Shown here in pieces: positions 51,206-61,391 of a stretch of 64,000 nucleotides of DNA. The DNA lies in the NCBI GenBank assembly GCA_030427585.1, contig JAUIBW010000006.1:62001-126000 (forward strand), written 5' to 3'. The DNA is from Bacteroidia bacterium (GTDB taxonomy: Bacteria; Bacteroidota; Bacteroidia; Flavobacteriales; Flavobacteriaceae). A program made the position numbers and the translations under genes. The notes beneath the pieces were generated by a model. The model made no database searches, was not told the origin of the DNA, and saw only the letters and a program-made list of their open reading frames with translations. The stretch's first letter is position 1. Each line of letters opens with the position of its first letter.

Positions 51206-52429
51206 TTGCATACGATGAATATTGTTCCCGAAATAATAACTAAAAGACTTGCTGTTAAGGTAAGACCTGCTGCAGAAAAGATAATAAAACAAGGACATCC
51301 CTGGATTTTTGAAGATAGCATTATAAAGCAAAATACAGTAGGAGAAGCGGGCGATTTGGTGATTGTTTATGATACTAAAAAGAATACTTTTTTAGCTTGT
51401 GGTTTATATGACCCATATTCTCCTATACGTATCAAATTGATTCAATTTAAGAAAGCAGCACAGATTAATGAAGAGTGGTTTGTTGAAAAAATTTCTGAGG
51501 CTTACAAAAAACGAACCCCTTTATTAGAAACAGATACAAATAGTTACCGATTGTTATTTGGAGAGAATGACCATCTTCCCGGATGTATTGCAGATGTGTA
51601 TGATCAAGTTCTGGTAATTAAGTTATATTCACATATTTGGTTTCCTTATCTAAATTGGATCATACAACATCTGGTTGCTATATCAGGTTGTAACTGTGCT
51701 GTGCTTAGGTTAAGTAGATTGTTACAATCTAGAGGTAAAGTATATGATTTAAAAGATGGCCATGTAATCTATGGAGCTCTGAAGGATGAAGTTGTGGTTT
51801 TTAGAGAACATGGAGTTTTATTTTCTGCAAATGTAATTAAAGGTCATAAAACAGGATATTTTCTTGATCACCGGCATAATAGAAAAAGAGTAGGGGAGCT
51901 TGCCTATAATAAAACTCTTTTAGATGTATTTTCTTATGCTGGTGGGTTTTCGGTTCATGCTTTAAAAGGTGGTGCAAAGAAAGTAGCAAGTTTGGATATT
52001 AGTAAGCATGCTTTGGATATGGCTAAAGAGAATGCTGCTTTAAACATGCATAATGGAAAACATGATATTATTGTAGCCGACGCTTTTGATGGATTACAGA
52101 AATTAATAGATCATAAAACCGTATTTGACATTGTGGTAATAGATCCACCTTCTTTTGCGAAAAGAGCAAACGAAATTCATAAAGCTATGATTAGTTATGC
52201 CCGATTAGCAGAATTGGGTTCATATCTGGTATCTCCTAATGGGATTTTGGTTTTGGCTTCTTGTTCTTCTAGGGTTTTGGCTAAGGACTTTTTTAAAATT
52301 TCTGAAGAGAGCATTCTTAAATCTGGAAGAAGCTTTAATGTATTAGAAAAAACCAATCATGATATTGATCATCCCGTTTCCTTTCCTGAAGGAGCCTACC
52401 TTAAATGCGGATACTATAGACTTGATTAA
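51206..52429 (+). CDS. Class I SAM-dependent rRNA methyltransferase (RlmI-like)
   Basis: PUA-like N-terminus (GHPWIFEDSI), LDVFSYAGGFSVHALKGGAKKVASLDIS, VVIDPPSFAK. Confidence 0.9.
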   Translation: MHTMNIVPEIITKRLAVKVRPAAEKIIKQGHPWIFEDSIIKQNTVGEAGDLVIVYDTKKNTFLACGLYDPYSPIRIKLIQFKKAAQINEEWFVEKISEAYKKRTPLLETDTNSYRLLFGENDHLPGCIADVYDQVLVIKLYSHIWFPYLNWIIQHLVAISGCNCAVLRLSRLLQSRGKVYDLKDGHVIYGALKDEVVVFREHGVLFSANVIKGHKTGYFLDHRHNRKRVGELAYNKTLLDVFSYAGGFSVHALKGGAKKVASLDISKHALDMAKENAALNMHNGKHDIIVADAFDGLQKLIDHKTVFDIVVIDPPSFAKRANEIHKAMISYARLAELGSYLVSPNGILVLASCSSRVLAKDFFKISEESILKSGRSFNVLEKTNHDIDHPVSFPEGAYLKCGYYRLD

Positions 52430-52628
52430 ATGATACCAGATTTATCTAAATAAGCCTTGATATTATATTATTTTTTATTGTTTTCCAAAGACATAAACCT
52501 TTGCTTTTTTTTGATAAATTTTTAATACTATAATTTGTAGTGTTATAGTTTTATAAATGTTTGATTTATTACTAAGAAATTGTAATCATTAAAAGGTTTA
52601 ATCCATATTCCTTCATATGATAAAATTT

Positions 52629-52662
52629 AAAACGAGATGGATATGATGATCCATCTCGTTTT
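52629..52662. terminator. Intrinsic terminator
   Basis: AAACGAGATGGAT-atgatg-ATCCATCTCGTTT. Confidence 0.8.
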
Positions 52663-52699
52663 AAAAAAATAACGTAGTTGTTATTTTAAAAAGATATGA

Positions 52700-53533
52700 T
52701 TAGTTAGAAGACAACATTGCAAAAAACTTATCCATATTTGGTAATAATACGATTCTTGTACGTCTGTTTATCGCCATATTTTCTTCACTATCATTCTCTA
52801 CAAGAGGTTTATAACTGCTTCTTCCGGAAGCAATTAACTTGGCAGGGTCAACATTGTAGTTAGATTGTAGTTTTCTAATAATGGATGTTGCTCTTTTTAC
52901 ACTTAAATCCCAGTTATCTTGCACTACTGCATTGCTAATGGTTCTTGGATCAGTATGGCCCTCTACCATTACTTCAATACTTGGCTCAGAATTAATTACA
53001 TCTGCTAACTTTTTTAATACTTCATCAGCTTTATTACTTATTCTGTAACTACCGCTTTTGAATAACATTTTATCAGAAATAGATATCATAACTACGGTAT
53101 TATCGATATCTATAGAAATATCTTCATCTTGTTTTAGATCATCTGATAAAGAATTTTTTAAATTATGAGATACTGCCAAATTCATCGAATCTTTTAAGGA
53201 TTTAGCTTCCTGAAGCTTTTGTTGATCAACTTTGGCTAAGGTTTCCTTCATTTTCTCTTTGGTCTTGTTAGATATTGCAGCAACATCTTCTACCATTACC
53301 ATTTTTTCGTCATTAGAGTCTTTTAAAGAATTTATCTTAGCATTATAATCCGCTACTCTAGCTTCAATTTTAGCGAATTTACCTTCTAATTCATCTTTTT
53401 CTACTGCAGTCTTTTGTAATGTACTACGAGTGTCTTGTAGTTCCTGCTCTAATGCAACATATTTCTTCTTTGACACACACGATGTCATGATTAATGCCCC
53501 CGACAAAGCAATAAATGTGAATGATCTTTTCAT
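52700..53533 (-). CDS. OmpA family protein
   Basis: Lipobox LIMTSC; coiled coil; OmpA motif VEGHTDPRTIS..NWDLSVKRATSI..NRRTRIVL. Confidence 0.93.
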   Translation of the reverse strand: MKRSFTFIALSGALIMTSCVSKKKYVALEQELQDTRSTLQKTAVEKDELEGKFAKIEARVADYNAKINSLKDSNDEKMVMVEDVAAISNKTKEKMKETLAKVDQQKLQEAKSLKDSMNLAVSHNLKNSLSDDLKQDEDISIDIDNTVVMISISDKMLFKSGSYRISNKADEVLKKLADVINSEPSIEVMVEGHTDPRTISNAVVQDNWDLSVKRATSIIRKLQSNYNVDPAKLIASGRSSYKPLVENDSEENMAINRRTRIVLLPNMDKFFAMLSSN

Positions 53534-53869
53534 GGTTATTTAATTAATAATTAGTGTTATTTTAAACTACTACTACGGTCATTTATTGTTGTACTAATTA
53601 CTAATGTTTTCATATCAATTTCTTAAAAAGTGTTAATAATTTTTTGGATATATATTATCCCGTAAAATAGCTACGGAAAGCCTGTACAGCTTGATTTTGT
53701 TAATGTGTTGATTATCAAAATTATATGATGATTGTCGAAAAAAAGATGGTAGATGTTAAAAAATAAATTATTAACTTATTGTAATAACGTATTATTTTTA
53801 CAGTTATATTGTAGAAAATAAACCCTATTACCCAGGTCTACTTTAATTACTAAAAAAGTATAACAATAA

Positions 53870-54829
53870 TTGATGTTTTTAATTAAAAAAAGACTTGTAT
53901 TTTACTTTCTGATATTTTCACCATTCTTAATGGTGGTAGCACAAGAAACTTTAGAGCAAACAGAAAATATTCCTGTTGATCACAAAAAATTAGTCGTACA
54001 AGGTGAGATCATTTGCTTACCCATTTATCCAAAAAAAAATAGTAATTATTTTCCTGAAGAAAATGATTTATTAGAAAATTTAGAAGCCTATAATACAAAA
54101 TGGGACAACCAACAATTTAATCCATATTGGAATGAAGAACTTACATTTCCCTTTCAGTTGGCATTTCAAGAAGAAGATTTTTCACCACCGGTTGATCGCA
54201 AAATGGTAGTTACATCTCGTTATGGTTGGAGAAGAGGGCGACCACATCAAGGTATAGATATTGACCTTCAGGTTGGAGATAGTGTAAAATCGATATTAGA
54301 AGGTAAAATTAGATATGTTGGATATCATGGTGGACATGGAAATACAGTAGTGGTACGGCACTATAATGGATTAGAAACAGTATATGCACATCTTTCTAAA
54401 TCACTGGTGAAAGAGAACGACGAGGTAAAAAAAGGGCAAACTATAGGCACTGGGGGGGTAACAGGAAATGCAAGAGGAAGTCATTTACATTTAGAAGTTC
54501 GGTATCATGGTAAAAGTATTAATCCAGAATATTTATTCGAGTTTGCCAATGATACAAAAATTCGATCAGATACTCTTTTTGTAACTAAGAAATGGATGAC
54601 CCCCAGATATCATAGATCTACTCGCATGAGTAAAATCGTTATTCATAAAACTATAGAAGATATTGCCAGGATTAAAGAAGAACAAAAAAAGATTTATACA
54701 GTGCGTAGAGGAGATACTCTTCATCGAATAGCCAATAAATATGGATTGGCAGTTTCTGAAATATGTAAAACCAATTCGCTAAAATATAATTCGGTGTTAA
54801 AAATCGGGCAACAAATAATTATAAACTAA
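53870..54829 (+). CDS. M23 family metallopeptidase with C-terminal LysM domain
   Basis: SRYGWRRGRPHQGIDIDLQVGD, GSHLHLEVRYHG; LysM YTVRRGDTLHRIANKYGLAVSEICKTN. Confidence 0.93.
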   Translation: MMFLIKKRLVFYFLIFSPFLMVVAQETLEQTENIPVDHKKLVVQGEIICLPIYPKKNSNYFPEENDLLENLEAYNTKWDNQQFNPYWNEELTFPFQLAFQEEDFSPPVDRKMVVTSRYGWRRGRPHQGIDIDLQVGDSVKSILEGKIRYVGYHGGHGNTVVVRHYNGLETVYAHLSKSLVKENDEVKKGQTIGTGGVTGNARGSHLHLEVRYHGKSINPEYLFEFANDTKIRSDTLFVTKKWMTPRYHRSTRMSKIVIHKTIEDIARIKEEQKKIYTVRRGDTLHRIANKYGLAVSEICKTNSLKYNSVLKIGQQIIIN

Positions 54830-56104
54830 TTAATGGGTATGTATTGGATTGTCTATATGCCTGTGGATCATTTCTAATAAATGATTCTTATTGTAAGGTT
54901 TTAGTATATAGTCGTTTAACCCTGCCTGTACAATCTGTCTATTTAATTGTGTAACATCTACTGCAGTTAAAGCAATGATCGGTGTTTTTGTATCAAACTC
55001 ACGTATCCTTTTTGTAGTACCAATTCCATTTAATTTAGGCATATTAATATCCATAAGTATTACATTATATTCATTTTCTCTAACCAACTCTATAGCATCA
55101 AAACCATTATCTATAGTCATACAGTCAAAGTTTTCTTTTGATAGTATTTTGTCAGCAACCAGGAGGTTTAATTTATTGTCATCTACAATTAATACTTTAA
55201 GTTTTGAAACATTAGAATTAGTAAAGGAAGCGTTATGATTTATATCTTCTTTATTAATTTGTGACTTAAAATCAATAACCACCGCATACTCAGATCCTGC
55301 ATGAGAATTATTTTGGATAATAATTTCGGCATCTAGTGCTGAAGCAAGCCTATTTATTATTTTTGAATTAATTCCTGTACCCAGATATGTTGTTTTGGCA
55401 TTTCCGACATTAATAAACTCTTGATAGATAGATTTTTTGTCTTCTTTTGAAAGCTCATCCCCATCATGATTAATTTTAAAAGAAATAGTAGATATGTTTT
55501 CTTTTTTCTTAATTAAAACTACCGAGAAATATACATTTCCATTTTTAGTAAAACGTAAAGCGTTACTTATTAAATTCATAAGTATTTGAGACAGAATGCC
55601 AGGATCTCCATAAATCATTTGATCAATTTCTGGGTCAAACTCAAAATGCAATATATTATCACTGTTCTCTGTAGCATAACTAAAAGAATGTATAAGATTT
55701 TGAGTAACCTCTTTTATATCAAATAATATATTTTGTACAGTGATTTCCTCAGAATCTAAAAAATTAACATGTAAAACATTGTTGATAAGTGTAAAAAGAT
55801 AATCGCCAGAAAATTTTAATGATTTTAAGTTTTTATCATTTTTAAGATCAGGATATTCTTCTTCCAGAAGATTAGCTAATCCCATTATTCCATACAAAGG
55901 TGTTCTTAACTCTTGACTAAGAATAGAAATAAGGTCCTGTTGCAATTGAAACTGTTGTTCTGTTTCCTTGTTTAAAGATTCTAATTCTATATTCTTTTTT
56001 TTAAGTCTTTTGGTTACTTTTCTGTACTGTAAATACAGAAAAAAGATCGCAACCAGAAATACTCCCCCGATAGCATAATAGATCATACCTATTTTTAATA
56101 ACAA
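54830..56104 (-). CDS. Hybrid sensor histidine kinase/response regulator-like protein, predicted pseudokinase
   Basis: TM, coiled coil, HisKA-like helix LISILSQELRTPLYGIMGLANLLEE (H replaced by Q), HATPase_c-like domain, REC domain with VDDNKLN/LMDINMP/ALTA/KPY. Confidence 0.85.
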   Translation of the reverse strand: MLLKIGMIYYAIGGVFLVAIFFLYLQYRKVTKRLKKKNIELESLNKETEQQFQLQQDLISILSQELRTPLYGIMGLANLLEEEYPDLKNDKNLKSLKFSGDYLFTLINNVLHVNFLDSEEITVQNILFDIKEVTQNLIHSFSYATENSDNILHFEFDPEIDQMIYGDPGILSQILMNLISNALRFTKNGNVYFSVVLIKKKENISTISFKINHDGDELSKEDKKSIYQEFINVGNAKTTYLGTGINSKIINRLASALDAEIIIQNNSHAGSEYAVVIDFKSQINKEDINHNASFTNSNVSKLKVLIVDDNKLNLLVADKILSKENFDCMTIDNGFDAIELVRENEYNVILMDINMPKLNGIGTTKRIREFDTKTPIIALTAVDVTQLNRQIVQAGLNDYILKPYNKNHLLEMIHRHIDNPIHTH

Positions 56105-56447
56105 AATAATAAATATAAGGTTTATCTTACAAGTTTGTAGGTGTATTTTTTTACATATTTATAATAATTTATGGTTTACCGTAAAATTATTAGGGTAAGA
56201 AGAACAAATTCAGCTATTTATAGATTAAAATACGTAGTATTTTAAAGGGGAGCTTTTTAAAATTAACATAAAAATACCCTAAAATATGATAAATTGATTA
56301 TTGGCAGACATAACTAATACTGTTGACAATTGTAATTATTACAGTTTTATAACGTCTTTATTAGTGTACATGGTAGATAAGAAATAAGATTTTATAGTAA
56401 ATTAACAGTTATAAAAGACCTATAATATTTATCTTTACTTAAAATTA

Positions 56448-57110
56448 ATGAGTGGCATAAAAGAGATGAAAGCTAATTTTTGTATAGTTTTTTTGTTATG
56501 TATGGGAATGGTAATGCATGCTCAAATAGAAAATTCTACTTCTTTGCGAATTGATTCCAAAAGTGATCTTAATACTAATAAGTATAGTCTGTCTAAAGGC
56601 GTAACCCCTAACTTTAATAGCGATTCTTCTTTATATAAAAGTCCTGAAACATTATCTGAATATGCTCGTAGTAAGCCAACTTTTGATATGACAGGTAATG
56701 ATGGTTTTTTTAAACCCAAAACAGATCCTGTTCCAAAATGGTTTAAAAAAGATAATGAAATCAAAGACGAGTATAGGAGTGATCAATATTTGGGAGACTT
56801 TAAAAGTAACGGAGAATTTGTAAGATTGATGTATAGAGACCATCAGTTTGTAGATGGTGATGTGGTTAGAATATATCTTAACGATGCTGTTATTGTTTCT
56901 AAAATATTTCTTTCTGGAGATTTTAAAGGAATCTCGGTTGATCTTGCCAAAGGATTTAATAAAATAGATATACAGGCATTAAATCAAGGAGAATCAGGGC
57001 CTAATACGGCAGAGTTTCAACTTTATGATGACAAAGGAAATCTGCTTACAAGTAGCGAATGGAATCTCACCACTGGTGTTAAAGCAACATTGATTGTGGT
57101 AAAAGATTAA
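56448..57110 (+). CDS. Secreted hypothetical protein
   Basis: Signal peptide; C-terminal beta-rich region (FVDGDVVRIYLNDAVIVSKIFLSGDFKGISVDLAKGFNKIDIQALNQGESGPNTAEF). Confidence 0.7.
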   Translation: MSGIKEMKANFCIVFLLCMGMVMHAQIENSTSLRIDSKSDLNTNKYSLSKGVTPNFNSDSSLYKSPETLSEYARSKPTFDMTGNDGFFKPKTDPVPKWFKKDNEIKDEYRSDQYLGDFKSNGEFVRLMYRDHQFVDGDVVRIYLNDAVIVSKIFLSGDFKGISVDLAKGFNKIDIQALNQGESGPNTAEFQLYDDKGNLLTSSEWNLTTGVKATLIVVKD

Positions 57111-57264
57111 GATACTTACCTTTTTAAGAGCTGCTCATTATTGTTGTGGTAAGCTTATTTTTTAGTAAATTTTAAGAGTATAATTAGTACTTCACAAAAT
57201 ATTTATAACATATTCTGTGATTTTTTTGATATGTCTCATACTAATAATGAAAAAGTAGGTCTAT

Positions 57265-57753
57265 ATGAGTAAAGAATACGAGTTTACTCGAATTATTAAG
57301 GAGAATGAAGGAGTTATTTTTAAGATAACTACCATTTATACTAACAATTATGAGGATCAAAAAGATCTCTATCAGGAAATTGTTTACCAGTTATGGAAAT
57401 CATACGATAGTTTTAAAGGAGATTCTAAAATTAGTACCTGGATGTATCGCGTTGGACTTAATACAGCCATTACAAGATTAAAAAAAGAAAAACGAAGGGG
57501 AAATCAAATAGAAATATATGATGTGATCATGAGGCAAACCGAACAATATGACACAGAATTTGAAGAGCGATTGAAAAAATTATATGCTCATATACATAGC
57601 CTCAATGAATTAGATAAAGGATTGATTTTATTGCTTTTGGAAGGTAAAAAATATGATGAAATAGCAGTGATAATAGGTTTGTCGCCAACTAATGTTGGAA
57701 CCAAAATTTCTAGGATCAAGCAAAAATTAAAAACACAAATTGTAAAAAAATAG
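57265..57753 (+). CDS. RNA polymerase sigma factor, ECF family
   Basis: YEDQKDLYQEIVYQLWKSYDSFKGDSKISTWMYRVGLNTAI; IAVIIGLSPTNVGTKISRIKQKLK. Confidence 0.88.
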   Translation: MSKEYEFTRIIKENEGVIFKITTIYTNNYEDQKDLYQEIVYQLWKSYDSFKGDSKISTWMYRVGLNTAITRLKKEKRRGNQIEIYDVIMRQTEQYDTEFEERLKKLYAHIHSLNELDKGLILLLLEGKKYDEIAVIIGLSPTNVGTKISRIKQKLKTQIVKK

Positions 57754-57758
57754 ACGAG

Positions 57759-58376
57759 ATGGAATTGGAAGAAATGCAAGCAGTTTGGTCTCAGATGAGT
57801 GACCAGATAGAAAAACAAAAAAAATTAACCGATAAAATGATCATTATGATGACACAAGAGCAATACAGGCAAAAATTAAATAAAATAGCATATCCAGAGA
57901 TGATAGGAGCCATTATATGTTATGGTGCGGCAATATTGATATTAATTAATGTTAACAAGTTAGATAACTGGTATACCTTATTATCAGGAATAGTATCTAC
58001 AGTTATTCTATTCGTTTTACCCGTGTTATCGTTAAGGTCAATTTATCAAATGAAAAAAGTAAACATTGCAGTAAATAATTATAAGGAAACATTACTAGAG
58101 TATAGTAAAGGTAAAAAACGATTTCAGATGGTTACCAAAATAGGGCTTTATCTGGGGTTCTTTTTAATGTTTGCAATCATGCCGGTAGCTACAAAAATTC
58201 TTAATAATAAAGACTTGTTTTCTGGTACCAAATCTATTTGGCCACTTGTAATATCGATACCCATTGCAATTATAGTTTTTATTACATTTTCGAGATGGGT
58301 AGGTAGATGTTACAATAATAATATGAATTCTGCAGAGGCATTATTTAAGGAACTTGATGATGTTGATGTATCATAA
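57759..58376 (+). CDS. Membrane protein partnered with the ECF sigma factor (possible anti-sigma)
   Basis: Starts 6 nt after the sigma ORF; soluble N-terminus then TM helices. Confidence 0.6.
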   Translation: MELEEMQAVWSQMSDQIEKQKKLTDKMIIMMTQEQYRQKLNKIAYPEMIGAIICYGAAILILINVNKLDNWYTLLSGIVSTVILFVLPVLSLRSIYQMKKVNIAVNNYKETLLEYSKGKKRFQMVTKIGLYLGFFLMFAIMPVATKILNNKDLFSGTKSIWPLVISIPIAIIVFITFSRWVGRCYNNNMNSAEALFKELDDVDVS

Positions 58377-58405
58377 AGAAGTGAATCCCCAAACGTATTT
58401 ACTAT

Positions 58406-58433
58406 AAAAGGGCTGTTGATAAACAGCCCTTTT
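58406..58433. terminator. Intrinsic terminator
   Basis: AAAAGGGCTGTT-gat-AAACAGCCCTTTT. Confidence 0.85.
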
Positions 58434-58460
58434 CTCTTTTAATTTAAGGCAAAAAAAGAT

Positions 58461-59630
58461 TTATGATCCACAACGTCCACCATTGCTCCATCTTCCATTG
58501 GTTCCTAGTATATATAAAAACCCGTTATAAGTTACTTTATCTCCGGCAGTATAGCTGTTATTTCTACTATATTCGTTAACTCCTTCACAAATATCTGCAT
58601 TTGGCGTGGTGTCTTTACATTCTGCAATTCGATTCCATCTTGTAAAATCTCTTTCGTATAAGAACCCGCGATACGTTACTTTATCTCCTACAGAATAGCT
58701 TTGTCCGCTTACCCATTCTGCAATACCGTCACATGGATTTGTTCCTACAGGAGGATTGCCATCAGATGGATATGCTTTGTTTGTTCCTTCGATATCAAGA
58801 GCAGAAAGAGCAGCTTGTCTTCTCGGCAAAACATTCCCGTTAAGATCTGTTATGGTAGGTTTTCCGTTTTTACTAAATGTATAACTACCATACATCATTG
58901 TAGATTTAATATCAAAATCTCTGGTTAGCAAGGTAGCAGAATTACTTTTGTAAAACTGGTTAGTAGCACCATTCTGGATATTGTCAAAATTGATAATAAT
59001 ATGATTATCTCTATCCGAGCGGTTTTGCTCATGAATATATCCTAGAGTATGTCCTATTTCATGAATAATTACAAGAGCCGTTGTACGAGTACCCAAACGA
59101 ATAAATCCTCTCGATCCATTCATTCCCAGAGTCGCAACGCCGCAATTACAGTTATCTCCATTGCTACTAATGGTAACATAATTAGATTCATTAGTACGTT
59201 CTTTAAAACGAACATTAGTCTTGCTCGTCCACTCATCCATCGATTTTTGAAGTTCACTTCTCACAGATTGGCTCAGTCCATTAATTACATAGACTATAGT
59301 ATTGTTTGTCCATTTACGAACACCTCCACCAAGTCCTAGCTTTGCATTTATTCCTGCATCTGGTGCTATCTTATCCGAGAGAGGAACTTGTGTATCGGTT
59401 AACTGATCTTCAAATAATCTGGCATCGGTTCCTTGAAGGCTATAGGTTCCATCATCTTCTTTTTTTACAAGGACACGGTCTCCCAGGAAATACTTTTCGA
59501 TAAATTGATCTTGCTCTCCAATAGTATCTGGATTTTGATCAAAATCTTCATTTTTTTGACAGGAAGCAAAAGATAAAGCAACTGCCAAGGTTCCGATTTT
59601 AAATCGGTTTAATACGGTTTTCGTTTTCAT
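58461..59630 (-). CDS. Secreted astacin-like (M12A) metallopeptidase with two C-terminal CBM5/12-like repeats
   Basis: VIIHEIGHTLGYIHEQNRSDRD zinc motif and STMMYGSY Met-turn; C-terminal WVSGQSYSVGDKVTYRGFLYE and YSRNNSYTAGDKVTYNGFLYI. Confidence 0.88.
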   Translation of the reverse strand: MKTKTVLNRFKIGTLAVALSFASCQKNEDFDQNPDTIGEQDQFIEKYFLGDRVLVKKEDDGTYSLQGTDARLFEDQLTDTQVPLSDKIAPDAGINAKLGLGGGVRKWTNNTIVYVINGLSQSVRSELQKSMDEWTSKTNVRFKERTNESNYVTISSNGDNCNCGVATLGMNGSRGFIRLGTRTTALVIIHEIGHTLGYIHEQNRSDRDNHIIINFDNIQNGATNQFYKSNSATLLTRDFDIKSTMMYGSYTFSKNGKPTITDLNGNVLPRRQAALSALDIEGTNKAYPSDGNPPVGTNPCDGIAEWVSGQSYSVGDKVTYRGFLYERDFTRWNRIAECKDTTPNADICEGVNEYSRNNSYTAGDKVTYNGFLYILGTNGRWSNGGRCGS

Positions 59631-59815
59631 TAAGTTTAATTTTGAGTTTATGATTTTAGTCTAATCTGTGCACATTGTTTAAACTAGTGGCACAATTAAT
59701 TAGTCTTTAAGACCGAGTTAAAAAAACCGTTAAACTTTCTTAAAATTAATGAGAAGGCTTCAATATTTGATGAAATCAATCTAATACGATTTTACTTTGC
59801 ATATAAGATAAATTC

Positions 59816-59849
59816 ATAAAAAAAACCTGAATCAACAATCGTGATTCAG
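59816..59849 (-). terminator. Intrinsic terminator downstream of the 59884 gene
   Basis: Minus strand CCTGAATCA-cgattgt-TGATTCAGG then T-run. Confidence 0.85.
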
Positions 59850-59883
59850 GCAGTAATATTTTAGTATTACAGGATGTTTCTTG

Positions 59884-60312
59884 TTACGAAATCAATCCCT
59901 TTGCTATAGAATTTCTCGAAAACCAAACTAAAAAAATAGCAACGACTATAACTATAATAGGCATTATAATTCGATTACCAGATAATGCTACATAATCTTG
60001 CAAAAAGAAATTGTATGTAGCTTGCGCAATAACAGCAATGAGTGAAAGAAGGAGGAGAGGAGAAGCCCATTTTTTTCTAAGGAGCAAGGCAAGGCAACCT
60101 AAAGTTCCTGCAAATACAGCTATAGCAAAAGCAGCAGTTACCCAAGCAGGTGTATTATTATAAAAATTTTGCTCTCCTTCTGGCAAAGTGGCCAGTACTT
60201 CATCTGTCATAAAAGCTTGACCAATATATGCCATTACCCCCATGATATTCCATAAAAGCGCTAAGACACTAATAATCCAAAACCATACAGGTGTTTTTGT
60301 TTTTGTTTCCAT
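59884..60312 (-). CDS. Small integral membrane protein
   Basis: Four predicted TM segments; 142 aa. Confidence 0.65.
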   Translation of the reverse strand: METKTKTPVWFWIISVLALLWNIMGVMAYIGQAFMTDEVLATLPEGEQNFYNNTPAWVTAAFAIAVFAGTLGCLALLLRKKWASPLLLLSLIAVIAQATYNFFLQDYVALSGNRIIMPIIVIVVAIFLVWFSRNSIAKGLIS

Positions 60313-60498
60313 AATCTATTGATATTAAGTTGTTTTGCTGTAACAATGTAATTAGAAACTCAATGAAATACAAATTAGAGGTTTTATAGATCCCATTTTT
60401 TTATGTACAATGAATGAAAGAGATGTCTTTTCTCATAAAAGGATATAGTTCTTATAAGCACTATGTACAAGATAATTATTAGTATCTTTATTTATAGG

Positions 60499-60543
60499 TT
60501 TGCTAATGCTATACACTTAAGTATATAGCATTAGCAAATTTTT
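60499..60543 (+). terminator. Terminator-like hairpin without an annotated upstream gene on this strand
   Basis: TTTGCTAATGCTATA-cacttaagta-TATAGCATTAGCAAA then TTTTT. Confidence 0.6.
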
Positions 60544-60637
60544 AATTAAGAAAAGGATTAAATAATTTATAATGTAATGTTAAAAAAGTAGAAGTGTATA
60601 TAGTCTGATTTTTTACTCTAAAACCTGAATTTTAAAT

Positions 60638-61048
60638 ATGTCAGATCCTATAAAGAATGATAAGCTTATCAAGCAATATGATCTTGAGCTAGGTAAGGTT
60701 TTTTTCTATAAAAATTATTTGATCATCGAAGTAGCAGAAGGTATTTGTTTTGATTATGAAAAAGCAAAAACATTATCTCTGTTAACAAATTTACATTTTG
60801 GTGATCGCTCTTTTGGTTATATCTCTCATAGAATAAACTCATATTCATTAGAAGCGACAGACTATATGAAAATAAAGGATGTGCTTCCAAATATAAAAGC
60901 TTTTGCCGCAGTTACGTACAACGAATCTCAGAAGGCAAGTATAAGAATAGAAAATATGTTTTATCAAGAAGGTATTGTATCTTTCGAGAATATTGAAGAG
61001 GCAATTAAGTGGATTACAGAAAAACTAGAAAAAGATGCTAACACCTAA
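60638..61048 (+). CDS. Hypothetical protein (STAS/SpoIIAA-like fold)
   Basis: 136-aa ORF; pattern resembles small STAS-like proteins; no strong motif. Confidence 0.5.
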   Translation: MSDPIKNDKLIKQYDLELGKVFFYKNYLIIEVAEGICFDYEKAKTLSLLTNLHFGDRSFGYISHRINSYSLEATDYMKIKDVLPNIKAFAAVTYNESQKASIRIENMFYQEGIVSFENIEEAIKWITEKLEKDANT

Positions 61049-61067
61049 TATTGAATACATGATAACA

Positions 61068-61391
61068 TTAGGACATATTGTCTAAATAATTACTTAAATC
61101 ATCCAGAGCACTATCCCAGAACTGTTCGTAAAATTTTAGCCATTGATTTACTTCTTTTAATGGATTAGCATTGGCATAGCAAAAACGCTCTCTTCCTTTG
61201 GTATCTATATTAACCAAACCTGCTTCTTCCAGAGTTTTTAGGTGTTTGGTAATCCCCTGGCGACTAATATCAAATTGACTTGATATCTGAGTTATAGGTA
61301 GCGCAGTAGTTGCAACCACCAAAGCGTGAAAAATTTCACGCCTGGTGGGGTCTGCAATTGCCTTTAATATTTTGGTAATTTTATCCTGCAT
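61068..61391 (-). CDS. ArsR family transcriptional regulator
   Basis: KAIADPTRREIFHALV...ITQISSQFDISRQGITKHLKTLEEAGLVNIDTKGRERFCYAN. Confidence 0.93.
   Translation of the reverse strand: MQDKITKILKAIADPTRREIFHALVVATTALPITQISSQFDISRQGITKHLKTLEEAGLVNIDTKGRERFCYANANPLKEVNQWLKFYEQFWDSALDDLSNYLDNMS

Noticed and set aside
56163-56196. TAATAATTT..AAATTATTA inverted repeat
   Set aside because: AT-rich and expected by chance at this base composition.
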